From Dokdonella sp041395345 (GTDB lineage: Bacteria; Pseudomonadota; Gammaproteobacteria; Xanthomonadales; Rhodanobacteraceae): DNA of 64,000 bases. The stretch lies in NCBI RefSeq assembly GCF_041395345.1, contig NZ_JAWLAR010000021.1:1-64000 (forward strand). The letters run 5' to 3'. The notes below the pieces were generated by a model, which was not told the DNA's origin, ran no database searches, and worked only from the letters and a program-made list of their open reading frames with translations. Position numbers and translations under genes: made by a program. This document shows positions 8,054-17,206 of the stretch, one piece after another (positions within the stretch are counted from its first letter, which is position 1; every line of letters begins with the position of its first letter).

Positions 8054-9034
8054 ATGTCGAGGTCCACGATGATGCACTGCTCGTTCCGACCTGCTTGCCT
8101 GGCGGCTGCACTTTCGACGCTGTATCTCGCGATCGGTGCGACCGGTCTCGCCCGGGCCGATGAAGGTGGCGTTCCGTTCTGGTTTTCCGGGGCCTACGCC
8201 AGTCTGGCCGCCGTGCCGGCAACGCCTGGATGGACATTGCCGGTGCAGGGGTACTACTACAGCGGTGATGCGTCTGCGACGAGGTCGTTCCAGCAGGGAG
8301 ACAGCATCAGCGCCGGAGTCCGCTCGACGAGTCCGCTCATTCTGGTTCAGCCCACCTATGCGCCGAAGACGAAGCTGTGGGGTGGACAGGCGGCACTCGG
8401 GCTGGGTTTTGGTTACGGTCAGAACAGGACCAGGGCCGACGTTTCCATCACCCCGGGCGGGACAGAGTTCGGCCGCAGCGACACCACCCGTGGCGGCACG
8501 GATCTGTATCCCGTCGCCAGCCTCGCCTGGAACCACGGTGTGCACAATGCCATGGTCTACATCACCGGCGATATTCCGATCGGGTCCTACGACAGCAATC
8601 GACTTGCCAATCTGGGTATTGGCCATGCGGCCGTGGACATGGGTGGCGGCTATACCTATCTCGACGAGAAATCAGGGCGAGAGTTCTCCGCCGTACTGGG
8701 CCTGACCTACAACTGGGAAAACGAGGATACGAACTACAGGAACGGCGTCGACTCGCACCTTGACTGGGCGGCCTCGCAATTCCTGTCAGCCAACTGGCAA
8801 GTGGGCATTGCGGGCTATGTGTACTACCAGCTAACCGGCGACAGTGGCTCTGGCGCGGTTCTGGGCCCGTTCAAGTCCCGGGTTGCGGCAATTGGCCCTG
8901 AAGTCGGTTATGTCTTTGCCATGGGCGGCAAACAGGCCTATACAAATGTGCGCGGCTACTACGAATTCTGGGCCAGGAATCGCGTGGAAGGCCATGCGGT
9001 GTTCGCCACGCTTGCCATCCCGCTGGGCAAGTAG
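8054..9034 (+). CDS. SphA/MetA-type outer-membrane beta-barrel protein
   Basis: About 326 aa from the ATG at 8054, with AGGGAA about 8 bp upstream. An N-terminal signal sequence ends near ATGLARADEG. The rest is alternating hydrophobic/aromatic strands with glycine-rich turns, resembling the phenol-degradation MetA / SphA transporter family of outer-membrane barrels (signature stretches such as YASLAAVPATPGW and WGGQAALGLGFGYGQ). Members are thought to help hydrophobic compounds cross the outer membrane; the substrate here is unknown. It is the first host gene after the island scar. Confidence 0.75.
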   Translation: MSRSTMMHCSFRPACLAAALSTLYLAIGATGLARADEGGVPFWFSGAYASLAAVPATPGWTLPVQGYYYSGDASATRSFQQGDSISAGVRSTSPLILVQPTYAPKTKLWGGQAALGLGFGYGQNRTRADVSITPGGTEFGRSDTTRGGTDLYPVASLAWNHGVHNAMVYITGDIPIGSYDSNRLANLGIGHAAVDMGGGYTYLDEKSGREFSAVLGLTYNWENEDTNYRNGVDSHLDWAASQFLSANWQVGIAGYVYYQLTGDSGSGAVLGPFKSRVAAIGPEVGYVFAMGGKQAYTNVRGYYEFWARNRVEGHAVFATLAIPLGK

Positions 9035-9156
9035 GCCGATCCGGGCGAACAGGGCTTTGGGCCACTCGATCACGGGGGTTCCTGGCAAGCGACAGGGGCG
9101 GTTGCACACGGCAATGTCGACGCCCAGGCAGGTCCCTGGAATGACCGAGCCTTCGA

Positions 9157-9170
9157 TTGACGTGGATCAA
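9157..9170 (+). promoter_or_regulatory. FNR/Anr box upstream of hemN
   Basis: TTGACGTGGATCAA fits the consensus TTGAY-N4-RTCAA perfectly. The centre is at 9163.5, so a class II promoter (-41.5) would start transcription at 9205, exactly the A of the hemN ATG. A weak -10 (CAGGAT, 9193-9198) sits at the required place. Confidence 0.85.
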
Positions 9171-9204
9171 GGTGGCGCAGCCGGCTTGACGGCAGGATGC
9201 GCTC

Positions 9205-10629
9205 ATGGAATCGCCGACGCTACTGCACCCACAACTCTCGCGCGCGCCCGTCTTCGATGCGGAGCTGATCTCGCGCTACGATGTCAGCGGACCACGCTAC
9301 ACCTCCTATCCGACTGCGCCGCAATTTCATGATCGCTTCTCGGAAGTCGATTTGCGCAGGATCGCACAGGCCTCCAACGAGGATCCGATTCCACGAGCGC
9401 TGTCGATCTACGTGCACGTGCCGTTCTGCCTGAGTCCGTGCTTCTATTGCGGTTGTACGCGCATCATCACGCGCGACCGACGCAAGGCCGATGAATACAT
9501 GCAGCGCCTGCTGCGTGAAATCGCCATCACTGCGCCGCTGTTCGACAATGACCGCCACGTCAACCAGTTGCATCTCGGCGGCGGCACGCCGAACTTCCTT
9601 GACGAGGAGCAGATGCGATGCCTGCTCGGGGCGCTCGCCGAAGGCTTCAGTTTCTCTGACGAGAGTGATCGCGAGTTCGGTATCGAAGTCGACCCGCGCT
9701 ATGCCGATGCCGACACGATCCGCATGCTGGCCGCGGTCGGATTCAACCGGATCTCGCTGGGCATCCAGGATTTCGATGCCGAGGTCCAGCGTGCGGTAAA
9801 CCGCATACAGAGTGTCGAGCAGACCCGGGAAGTGATCGAGACGGCGCGCGAGTGCGGCTTTCGCTCGGTCAGCGTCGATCTGATTCATGGACTCCCGCTG
9901 CAGACTACTGCGCGCTTTGCCAGAACCCTTGAAGAAGTGCTGACGCTGAAGCCCGACCGCATCGCAACGTATTCCTACGCGCACATGCCGGCCCGCTTCC
10001 GCGCCCAGAATCAGATCATTGAAAGCCAGCTGCCCGACGCCGCAACGCGCCTGGCTCTGATCGGCCAGACCGTGGAAACCCTGACCGGTTCCGGCTACCG
10101 CTACATCGGTCTCGATCACTTCGCCTTGCCGGAGGATGACCTTTCGATAGCGCAGCGTCGCGGAACCCTGCAACGCAACTTCCAGGGCTATTCCACGCAC
10201 GGCGATTGCGACCTGATCGGACTCGGCATGAGTTCGATCGGTCATGTCGGACGCAGCTTCCACCAGAACGCACGAGACCTCAACGGCTACTATGCCGCCA
10301 TCGAAGCAGGCCACCTGCCTGTGCATCGTGGCATGGAACTTAGCGACGATGACGTGATTCGCGCCGATCTCATCCAGCAACTCATGTGTCACGGTGATCT
10401 CGATATTGAAGTCTTCGAGCGGCATCACGGCATTCATTTTGGCGATTACTTCGCCCTTGAGATGCGTCGCCTCTCCAGACTCGAAGCGGATGGTCTGGTG
10501 ACCACGCGGCCCAATGGAATCCGGATAACGGCGCGCGGTCGATTCCTCATGCGCATTGTCGCCATGAACTTCGATGCCTATCTTGGAAGGACCCTGGAAG
10601 CGGCACCTGCCTACTCGAAGGCACTCTGA
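9205..10629 (+). CDS. hemN: Oxygen-independent coproporphyrinogen III dehydrogenase
   Basis: Radical-SAM enzyme that oxidatively decarboxylates coproporphyrinogen III to protoporphyrinogen IX without oxygen in haem synthesis; cytoplasmic. At 474 aa it is of usual length. C75, C79 and C82 (CLSPCFYCGC) bind the 4Fe-4S cluster, with the adjoining C84 typical of HemN. The N-terminal RYDVSGPRYTSYPTA is the HemN signature, and HLGGGTPNFL is the SAM-binding glycine motif. The start at 9205 is supported by alignment with other HemN N-termini. An FNR box at 9157-9170 implies anaerobic induction, which fits the fnr gene next door. Confidence 0.97.
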   Translation: MESPTLLHPQLSRAPVFDAELISRYDVSGPRYTSYPTAPQFHDRFSEVDLRRIAQASNEDPIPRALSIYVHVPFCLSPCFYCGCTRIITRDRRKADEYMQRLLREIAITAPLFDNDRHVNQLHLGGGTPNFLDEEQMRCLLGALAEGFSFSDESDREFGIEVDPRYADADTIRMLAAVGFNRISLGIQDFDAEVQRAVNRIQSVEQTREVIETARECGFRSVSVDLIHGLPLQTTARFARTLEEVLTLKPDRIATYSYAHMPARFRAQNQIIESQLPDAATRLALIGQTVETLTGSGYRYIGLDHFALPEDDLSIAQRRGTLQRNFQGYSTHGDCDLIGLGMSSIGHVGRSFHQNARDLNGYYAAIEAGHLPVHRGMELSDDDVIRADLIQQLMCHGDLDIEVFERHHGIHFGDYFALEMRRLSRLEADGLVTTRPNGIRITARGRFLMRIVAMNFDAYLGRTLEAAPAYSKAL

Positions 10630-10879
10630 ACAGAACGAAGCCGACGCCCTATCGATTCCTGACTCCAGTCGGCCAGGTCCGCGAATGGCGATCAACCAGG
10701 GATTCGTTCTTGCTCCACGCTCCATCAAGTCCAGGATTTTCCCCGGAGCGAAAGGGGTGCGCGCAGTCCTGACTAACATTGCGATTTCGCCCTGATCGAC
10801 GCGCCAACCCGTCCACTGTGCCTGTCGGAAGCACTTAACAGGGATGGCGCGAGCACCGGCTTGTGCGAAGATGCGCGCC

Positions 10880-11626
10880 ATGCGTGAATCCGGCAAAGTC
10901 ATCAATCTTCGCGAACTGCGCCAGTCCTGTGCGGACTGCGCGCTGAACCAGCTTTGCTTGCCGGCATCGATTGGCGGCGAGGACATGCTCAGGCTGGACT
11001 CGGTGGTCAAGCAGCGCCGCCCACTGGAACGCGGCGAGTGGCTGTATCGCGAAGGCGATTCGCACGCGGCCCTGTTCGTAATCCGAGCCGGATCCCTGAA
11101 GACCTACACCACCTTGCCCGAAGGTGATGTGCAGATCCTGGGCTTCCATATTGCCGGCGAGCTCATCGGTTTCGATGGTCTGGCCGGTAACGGCAATCAC
11201 TGCACGGCCGAGGCACTGGAGCACTCCAGCGTGTGCGAGGTTCCACTGGACGCCCTGTCCGATGTGGCGGCACGCGTCCCCGGACTCCAGCGCCAGCTGT
11301 TCCGCATCATGGGTCGCGAATTCGATCGCGAACAACAACACCCGGTCATGATGGGACGCAAGCAGGCGATGTCGAGGCTGGCGATTTTCCTGCGCAGCCT
11401 GTCCGAGCGCCTTCAAGGCATCGACCACGATCCCAGCGTGCTCAATCTGTCCATGTCGCGCCAGGAGCTGGCCAACTATCTCGGCCTCGTGATCGAGACG
11501 GTCAGCCGGCTGTTTTCGCGTATGCAGGCACTAGGCGTGCTCAGGGTCGAGCGGCGCACCGTGCATATTCTCGACATGGCGGGCCTTTCCGCACTGGCCG
11601 AAAAAGCGGACGACGACAACGGCTGA
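10880..11626 (+). CDS. fnr: FNR-family oxygen-sensing transcription regulator
   Basis: CRP/FNR regulator of 248 aa from the ATG at 10880 (ATGs at 10844 and 10871 are possible). C17, C20, C26 (CADCALNQLC) and C119 match the four ligands of the oxygen-labile 4Fe-4S cluster. A cyclic-nucleotide-type beta roll is followed by a helix-turn-helix (SRQELANYLGLVIETVSRLF) whose E and S-R contacts match readers of TTGAT-N4-ATCAA. It most likely activates hemN, ccoNOQP and nirK, all of which have such boxes here. It converges on the SafE gene, 12 bp away. Confidence 0.95.
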   Translation: MRESGKVINLRELRQSCADCALNQLCLPASIGGEDMLRLDSVVKQRRPLERGEWLYREGDSHAALFVIRAGSLKTYTTLPEGDVQILGFHIAGELIGFDGLAGNGNHCTAEALEHSSVCEVPLDALSDVAARVPGLQRQLFRIMGREFDREQQHPVMMGRKQAMSRLAIFLRSLSERLQGIDHDPSVLNLSMSRQELANYLGLVIETVSRLFSRMQALGVLRVERRTVHILDMAGLSALAEKADDDNG

Positions 11627-11638
11627 TCGACCCGGGTT

Positions 11639-12346
11639 TCAGCTGCAGTCGAACGGAAGCCAGCGCTGCAGCCAGGGTGCGTGTCCGACCAGCATCGGCG
11701 CCGCGAGCGTGATCGCCGCGCAGGCCAGCAAGACGACGCCGGCCGAGCGACGCAAGCCGAGGCTGGAAGAAAACCGCATCAACTTCGGCGCGCCCCAGGA
11801 TGTGGCCAGCATGGCCGGCAGGGTACCGAGGCCGAATGCGGCCATCACGCCCGCCGACTGGATGGGTTGCGCACCGAGCGCCGCGACCAGCAGGATGGTG
11901 TAGACGAAACCGCAGGGCATCCAGCCCCAGACTGCGCCGAAACCGATCGCGCGCGGCAGCGTGTTGACCGGCAGCAGGCGCTTTCCAATCGGCGCGAGTC
12001 TGGGCCAGAGCCGATTGCCGAAAAACGAGCCGGGGTCGCGCAGCACGCCGAGCATGACCAGCGCAGCAAGCAGCAAGGCCGCAGCGCTGGCGATGCGGAG
12101 GGCCAGGCGAACCTCGTTGACATCGAGCAGCGCGATCAGCGCGCCACCCGCGCCGCCCACCAGCAATCCGGCCAGGGTGTAGGAAAGAATGCGTCCGAGC
12201 TGATAGCCCACCAGCAAGTGCCGTCGCGGCTGACCTCGTTCATCCTTGTCGGTTGCGACCCCGAGGGCGCCGGCAATGCCGCCGCACATGAGCACGCAAT
12301 GGCCACTGGCGAGCAGGCCAAGGAAGAAAGCAGCGAAAAGGCTCAT
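11639..12346 (-). CDS. SafE/TauE-family (DsbD-like) membrane protein of the cco cluster
   Basis: 235 aa from the ATG at 12346 with six predicted membrane segments, beginning MSLFAAFFLGLLASGHCVLM. The motifs GHCVLMCGG and WMPCGFVYTILL are the paired Cys-containing helices of the sulfite-exporter/cytochrome-biogenesis transmembrane family (CcoA/DsbD-like). Members at the end of ccoGHIS operons take part in copper or thiol supply for cbb3 oxidase. It lies 8 bp downstream of ccoS in the same direction. The exact cargo is not established. Confidence 0.88.
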   Translation of the reverse strand: MSLFAAFFLGLLASGHCVLMCGGIAGALGVATDKDERGQPRRHLLVGYQLGRILSYTLAGLLVGGAGGALIALLDVNEVRLALRIASAAALLLAALVMLGVLRDPGSFFGNRLWPRLAPIGKRLLPVNTLPRAIGFGAVWGWMPCGFVYTILLVAALGAQPIQSAGVMAAFGLGTLPAMLATSWGAPKLMRFSSSLGLRRSAGVVLLACAAITLAAPMLVGHAPWLQRWLPFDCS

Positions 12347-12354
12347 CGGACTGT

Positions 12355-12531
12355 TCACGATTCCGGCTCTTCGCTCACCTCGGCGGCTGGGTCGGACTCC
12401 TCGCTCATCGGCGTCAGGGCGGGGGTGTCGAGGTCGTCGAACTGGGAATGATTGACCGCCCAGAAGAAGGCCCAGACGCCGAGGCCGAGCAGGAGCAGGC
12501 TGATCGGGATAAGCAGAAGGATGATATTCAT
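12355..12531 (-). CDS. ccoS: cbb3 oxidase assembly protein CcoS
   Basis: 58 aa with one N-terminal membrane helix (MNIILLLIPISLLLLGLG) followed by the conserved FFWAVNHSQFDDLD segment, the hallmark of CcoS, and an acidic tail. It is needed for cofactor insertion into cbb3-type cytochrome oxidase. The start overlaps the ccoI stop by 4 bp (ATGA). A longer in-frame opening to 12678 lies inside ccoI and is not real. Confidence 0.95.
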   Translation of the reverse strand: MNIILLLIPISLLLLGLGVWAFFWAVNHSQFDDLDTPALTPMSEESDPAAEVSEEPES

Positions 12532-14984
12532 GTGACAACACCAGCGGTGCCTGAGCCCGCGTGGACTCGACGGTCGCTGTGAGCTGCATCGATACCTCGT
12601 CCAACGCCTCGGCCAATGCGCAGGGAGTTGAGCAGGACCAGGATCGAACTCGAAGACATGCCGATCGCCGCCAGCCACGGCGGCACGAAGCCGAGTGCCG
12701 CCAATGGAACGGCCGCCAGGTTGTAGGCCAGTGCCCAGTTGAGATTCTGATTCAGTCGCACCAGCATCTCGGCAGCGATTGCGCGCGCCTCGGCCAGGCT
12801 GTCCAGTCGCGACGACGCGAGCAGGATTCCACTGGCGGCATGCGCGACGGCGCTGCCTTCGCCGATAGCGATGGCGACGTCGGCGCCGGCCAGCACCGGG
12901 GCATCATTGATGCCGTCGCCGATCATGGCAACGACATGCCCTTCACGCCGCAACGCTTGGAGACGCGCGAGCTTGTCCGCAGGCGTTGCTGTCGCCGTGG
13001 TCTGCCTGATATTCAACAGGCGCGCAATGGACGCCACCCGGCTGCTGCTGTCGCCACTGAGAATTTCGCAACCGATACCGATCTGTTGCAGGGCATCGAT
13101 CTGCGCGAGTGCGCCCGGGCGCAAGCGTTCCTGCATCGGAAATCGTGCAATCACGCCCTCGCCGTCGGCAAGTATCAGTGCATCGCAGGCACTGCTTTCG
13201 TCTCCGACAGGCGAGGACAGGGAGAAGGCGCTGCGTCCGAGACGATAGTGGACGCCGCTGATCTCGCCTTCGACACCCGCGCCGGGAATCTGTCGCAATG
13301 AGGCAGCGGTCAAATCGGGCGCGCTTTCAGCGATGCGGCGCAGTGCAATGGCCAGCGGGTGGCTGCTGCCATGTTCCAGTGCGCCGGCAATGCTCAGCGC
13401 CTGCTCACGGGAGCCGCGAAGCACTTCGATTGCTGCCGGGTCGAAGCTGGGTTCGGTCAGGGTGCCGGTCTTGTCGAACACGAAGTGGTCTGCCCTTGCC
13501 AGGGCTTCCAGCGCGTCGGCATCAATCACGAGGATGCCGCGCCTGGCGAGTACGGCGATGGCCCGGGTCAATGCTGCCGGTACCGCAAGCGCAAACGCAC
13601 AAGGGCAACTGACCACCAGCACGGCCAGCGCTGCAGGCAGTGCGCGCGCGGGATCGAACCAGGCCCAGGCGGCCGCAGTGAGGATGGTCAGGATCAACAC
13701 TCTCAACACGAAGCGTGCCGCCCGCGTATCAGCCAGGCGGGTAAGTCGGGGGCGTTCGCTGGCAGCGCGTGACACCAGACGCACGATGCCGGCAAGCACG
13801 GTGTCGGCGCCGACATGGCGCACTTCCACCTCGACCGGACCATCAATCACGTGACTGCCTGCAATGACGGTCTCTCCGGGAAGGCGTCGCACCGGTGCCG
13901 ACTCGCCGCTGACCAGCGATTCGTCGATGCGGCAGGCCGGGCCGAGCAGCAGTCCGTCCGCAGGAAGAGCCGAACCTGCACCGACGCGCACGATGTCACC
14001 GCTCTGCAACTCGTGAATGGCAACAGTCACGAAGTGCTCGCCCTCGCGCCGGTCGGCATGCACCGGTTGCAGGCGCGACAGTGCATCGACGACATCGCTG
14101 GCCCGGTGGCGTGCGCGCATGGCCAGGTGGCGTCCGACCAGCAGAAACAAAACGAACATGCTGACCGAATCAAAGTAGATCTCGTGGCCACCGGCCAGGA
14201 TGCCGATCAGGCTGGCCAGGTAGATCAGTGCGATGGCCAGAGCCACGGGCGTGTCCATCGACAGTTGTCGCGAACGCCATTCACGCAGGGCACCCTGGAA
14301 GAAGGGCTGTGCCGAGTAGAGCACGACCGGCGTTGCGACGAGAAAGCCGAGCCAGCGAAAGAACTCGCGCACATTCGGATCGATGCCGTCGAACACGCCG
14401 GCATACAGTGCCACTGCCATCATCATGGCCTGCATCGTGCCGAGGCCGGCCACGACGAGTCGCTTGAGTGCGCCGCGCGATTCGCGCTGACGTTGCGAAT
14501 CGATCATGTCGGCTGTCAGCGGAGAGGGCGCATAGCCCAGTTGCGCCAGTGCCCCGAGCAACTCGGCCAATCCCGTCTGTTGCGGGTTGAACGCGAGCAC
14601 GACCCGACGCGCCAGCGCATTCACGCCGACATCAAGGACTCCGGTCGTCGATCGCATTGCCCGTTCGATCAGCCATGCGCAGGCCGGACAGCGCAGTCCA
14701 TCGACCAGCACGACAACCTCGCAACGTTCCTCGCTGACATCGCGCACGTGCAGACGTCTGAGTGCCGGGCGCTCCCAGGCTGAAAAATCCGGCACTTCAT
14801 CGTGGCGCAAGGCAGGCTCGCTGCGCAGCGTGTAGTAGGCGCCCAGGCCGAGCTGCTCGATCCATTCCGCGGCTGCCTTGCAGCCGACGCAGCAGACCGC
14901 ATGCTCGCCGCCGCGCACGTTCGCGAGCAGGCGCGGCGAAGCGGGGTTCAGCTCATCGCAATGAAAACAACGCTCCGCGTTCAC
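12528..14984 (-). CDS. ccoI: Copper-transporting P1B-type ATPase CcoI/FixI
   Basis: 818-aa inner-membrane ATPase that exports Cu+ for cbb3 oxidase maturation. N-terminal cysteine clusters (C6-C9, C31/C32/C35) and a heavy-metal-associated domain with CPAC at 99-102 precede eight membrane helices. The ion-path motif SCPC (VVSCPCAFALA), phosphorylation site DKTGT, HP motif (SSHPLAIAL) and hinge GDGINDAPVL are all present. It overlaps ccoS and the ccoH-like gene by 4 bp each, so the group is one operon. Confidence 0.96.
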   Translation of the reverse strand: MNAERCFHCDELNPASPRLLANVRGGEHAVCCVGCKAAAEWIEQLGLGAYYTLRSEPALRHDEVPDFSAWERPALRRLHVRDVSEERCEVVVLVDGLRCPACAWLIERAMRSTTGVLDVGVNALARRVVLAFNPQQTGLAELLGALAQLGYAPSPLTADMIDSQRQRESRGALKRLVVAGLGTMQAMMMAVALYAGVFDGIDPNVREFFRWLGFLVATPVVLYSAQPFFQGALREWRSRQLSMDTPVALAIALIYLASLIGILAGGHEIYFDSVSMFVLFLLVGRHLAMRARHRASDVVDALSRLQPVHADRREGEHFVTVAIHELQSGDIVRVGAGSALPADGLLLGPACRIDESLVSGESAPVRRLPGETVIAGSHVIDGPVEVEVRHVGADTVLAGIVRLVSRAASERPRLTRLADTRAARFVLRVLILTILTAAAWAWFDPARALPAALAVLVVSCPCAFALAVPAALTRAIAVLARRGILVIDADALEALARADHFVFDKTGTLTEPSFDPAAIEVLRGSREQALSIAGALEHGSSHPLAIALRRIAESAPDLTAASLRQIPGAGVEGEISGVHYRLGRSAFSLSSPVGDESSACDALILADGEGVIARFPMQERLRPGALAQIDALQQIGIGCEILSGDSSSRVASIARLLNIRQTTATATPADKLARLQALRREGHVVAMIGDGINDAPVLAGADVAIAIGEGSAVAHAASGILLASSRLDSLAEARAIAAEMLVRLNQNLNWALAYNLAAVPLAALGFVPPWLAAIGMSSSSILVLLNSLRIGRGVGRGIDAAHSDRRVHAGSGTAGVVT

Positions 14985-15226
14985 GGCGTGTTTCCGTTCT
15001 CTCCACGGGTCGCTTCGGCTGGCGGCTTCGCGGCCTCGCTTGGCGGAATGCGGCTGGGTCTGGGTACGTCATTGGGCACGGTGACGTGAGTATCGGATGT
15101 TCGTATCGCCGTTGCCAGCAAGGCAAACGAACCGACTACCGTAGCGCCGAGCATGATCAGGATCAGCCACAGCTCGGGAACCCTGTACCAGGCCAGGAAC
15201 GGCGTGCCGACGGGGTGCTTGCTCAT
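14981..15226 (-). CDS. Short membrane protein in the ccoH position
   Basis: 81 aa with a single membrane helix (LWLILIMLGATVVGSFALLA) after the N-terminal WYRVPE, then a proline-rich periplasmic tail (PNDVPRPSRIPPSEAAKPP). The position between ccoG and ccoI, with 4-bp overlaps on both sides, is that of CcoH/FixH. The protein is about half the usual FixH length and lacks the periplasmic beta domain. It may be a reduced CcoH or a lineage-specific substitute; I cannot decide. There is no sign of a frame break. Confidence 0.65.
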   Translation of the reverse strand: MSKHPVGTPFLAWYRVPELWLILIMLGATVVGSFALLATAIRTSDTHVTVPNDVPRPSRIPPSEAAKPPAEATRGENGNTP

Positions 15227-16683
15227 GGTTGTTCCGGTGCAAAGAAATGTGAGTCGCCGCGCGCAAGCTCGGTGCCCTGCGCGTCCAGCACCAGCACCAC
15301 GATGGGCTGGCGTCCCGAGGTCGTGCCGCGGTCGGCGCGCAGGGTCAACGGCAGAGAGAATACTTCGTTCGGAGCCAGGGTGACCGAAGGCTTGCCGATC
15401 ATGCGAAGCGGCAGATCCGATTCGGTGCGCAGGGATACGGTCTTGTCCGCATCAGTCTTGTTGACCAGCTTGACGTTGTAGCTGTTTTCGATCGCACCCT
15501 GACTGATCTCGCGGAACAGGGCGTTGCGATCGTGCAACACCTCGATGATCACCGCATCGCGGGCGCCAACCAGCCAGGAGAACGCGGCGATCACGCCGGC
15601 GAGGATGCCCGCGTAGATCATCGTGCGCGGACGCAGCAACCGTTTGGGTCGACCGAGCAGGGCGTTGTCGGTGGTATAGCGAATCAGCCCGCGCGGGTAT
15701 TCCATCTTGTCCATGACCGCATCGCAGGCATCGATGCAGGCGGCACAGGCAATGCATTCGATCTGCAGGCCATTGCGAATGTCGATTCCGGTCGGGCATA
15801 CCTGCACGCAGGCCAGGCAATCGATGCAGTCGCCGAGCACCCGTTGCTGTCCGGCAGGTACTTCGGGGTCGAGCGGGTTGGCGGCGTCCAGGGAAGCCGA
15901 AGCGGGAGCAAAGCGGGCCGCATTGCGCTTGCGATGCGCGCGCGGTTCCCCTCGTGTTTCGTCGTAGCTGATGACCAGCGTGTCGTGATCGAACATCGCA
16001 CTCTGAAAACGTGCGTATGGACACATGTACTTGCAGACCTGTTCGCGCAGATACCCGGCGTTGCCGTAGGTTGCAAAGCCGTAGAAGAGAATCCAGAACG
16101 TCTCCCAGCCACCCAGTGTTCCCGTTGCCACTTCCGCACCGAGCTCGCGGATCGGCGTGAAGAATCCGACGAACGTGAAACCGGTCCACAGGGCGAAGGT
16201 GATCCAGACGAGCTGCTTGGCCGACTTGCGCCAGATCTTTTCAGCCGTCCACGGCGCTGCATCCAGGCGCATGCGCGCATTGCGGTTGCCCTCGATCTTG
16301 CGCTCCATCCAGAGGAACACTTCGGTCCATACGGTTTGCGGGCAGGCGTACCCGCACCAGAGGCGGCCGGCTACCGCGGTGAAAAAGAACAGGCTCAACG
16401 CAGCCATGATCAGGAGCAGGGTCAGCAGATAGAAATCCTGCGGCCAGAAAGTCATTCCGAAAATATGAAAGCGCCGGGCAGGCAGGTCGAACAGCACGAT
16501 CTGCTGGCCACCGACACTGATCCACGGAAACGCGTAGAACATGCCGAGCAACCAGAACACGGCAATCGTGCGCAGGCGCTGGAATCGACCCTCGATCTCG
16601 CGAGGGTAGACCTTGGGTTCCTTCGCGTACAGGGAGCCGGACCCGTCGACGACCTTGATGTCGAGTTTTGATTTGTTGCTCAT
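15223..16683 (-). CDS. ccoG: Cytochrome oxidase accessory ferredoxin-like protein CcoG
   Basis: 486 aa from the ATG at 16683 (a second ATG at 16698 adds five residues). Polyferredoxin-type membrane protein with about five membrane helices. It has a membrane-side motif CGYACPQTVWTE, two cysteine clusters (CIDCLACVQVCP, CIACAACIDACD) for 4Fe-4S centres, and a C-terminal periplasmic Ig-like domain. CcoG reduces Cu2+ for delivery to cbb3 oxidase. It is first gene of the ccoG-H-I-S-SafE operon and is preceded by a long repeat-filled gap. Confidence 0.95.
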   Translation of the reverse strand: MSNKSKLDIKVVDGSGSLYAKEPKVYPREIEGRFQRLRTIAVFWLLGMFYAFPWISVGGQQIVLFDLPARRFHIFGMTFWPQDFYLLTLLLIMAALSLFFFTAVAGRLWCGYACPQTVWTEVFLWMERKIEGNRNARMRLDAAPWTAEKIWRKSAKQLVWITFALWTGFTFVGFFTPIRELGAEVATGTLGGWETFWILFYGFATYGNAGYLREQVCKYMCPYARFQSAMFDHDTLVISYDETRGEPRAHRKRNAARFAPASASLDAANPLDPEVPAGQQRVLGDCIDCLACVQVCPTGIDIRNGLQIECIACAACIDACDAVMDKMEYPRGLIRYTTDNALLGRPKRLLRPRTMIYAGILAGVIAAFSWLVGARDAVIIEVLHDRNALFREISQGAIENSYNVKLVNKTDADKTVSLRTESDLPLRMIGKPSVTLAPNEVFSLPLTLRADRGTTSGRQPIVVLVLDAQGTELARGDSHFFAPEQP

Positions 16684-16747
16684 TGGCGTGTCCGCCACGG
16701 AATGTTCACCGCCCCAATTCTTGCCGCTTTGCTGCGCTCTTCAATTG

Positions 16748-17052
16748 CAAAGCATTCACACGCCTGCGGCGCGCGAGTCACTTCTCTTTGACTGGCCACT
16801 GCGCCGCAGGAGCGGCGCGAACAGCGCAGCTGGCCCGAAGGGCGTAGGGCAGGAAGCCCGGAGTCAAGGAAGTAACCAAGAGAAAGGCCACCCCGATGCA
16901 GCGGTCTCCGGGCATCCTGCCCTGCGACTGCGCGAAGCGGCTTCGGGGTTGTCTGACAGTCCATCCATGGCCTGGCAGCCAACTGGCTCGCATCCCTGCG
17001 AACCACCCTGCGGGCTTTTCCTACGCCACTCCGCCACTGCAAAGGGGCCCCA
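16748..17052 (+). repeat. Left arm of a ~700-bp intergenic inverted repeat
   Basis: The segment starting CACACGCCTGCGGCGCGCGA and running through AGAGAAAGGCCACCCC and GCATCCCTGCGAACCACCCT matches, in reverse complement, the segment 17207-17446. Identity is high but broken by small indels. Long frames cross it on both strands only because the repeat lacks stops; it is not coding. It fills the 870-bp gap between ccoG and the ccoP-side operon. Confidence 0.85.
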
Positions 17053-17127
17053 TTCACTGCGCATCCTGCACAGCCAGGACGAAGCAGATTCCCGCAAGTT
17101 TGTGACTCTGTCGCTGCCCTTGATCTT

Positions 17128-17152
17128 CCTTCTCCCGCCTCGCGGGAGAAGG
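17128..17152 (+). repeat. Central hairpin of the inverted repeat (REP-like)
   Basis: CCTTCTCCCGC-CTC-GCGGGAGAAGG: an 11-bp perfect stem with a 3-nt loop, followed by a GTCCCGG..GGATGAG stretch. Nearly the same motif recurs at 49952-49973, so it is a dispersed palindromic repeat. It has no T tract and need not be a terminator. Confidence 0.8.
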
Positions 17153-17206
17153 TCCCGGAGGGGGATGAGGGCGTTCTTGCTCTGGCGCGCAGGAAGCGCG
17201 CTAACA

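Noticed and set aside
7592..8626. Long minus-strand open frame reading GGIRTPDHRLRR
   Set aside because: It reads through the tRNA remnant and antisense to the outer-membrane protein gene; this peptide is a known artefact of tRNA 3' ends.
9220..11010. 596-codon minus-strand frame
   Set aside because: Antisense to hemN and the start of fnr, both secure genes.
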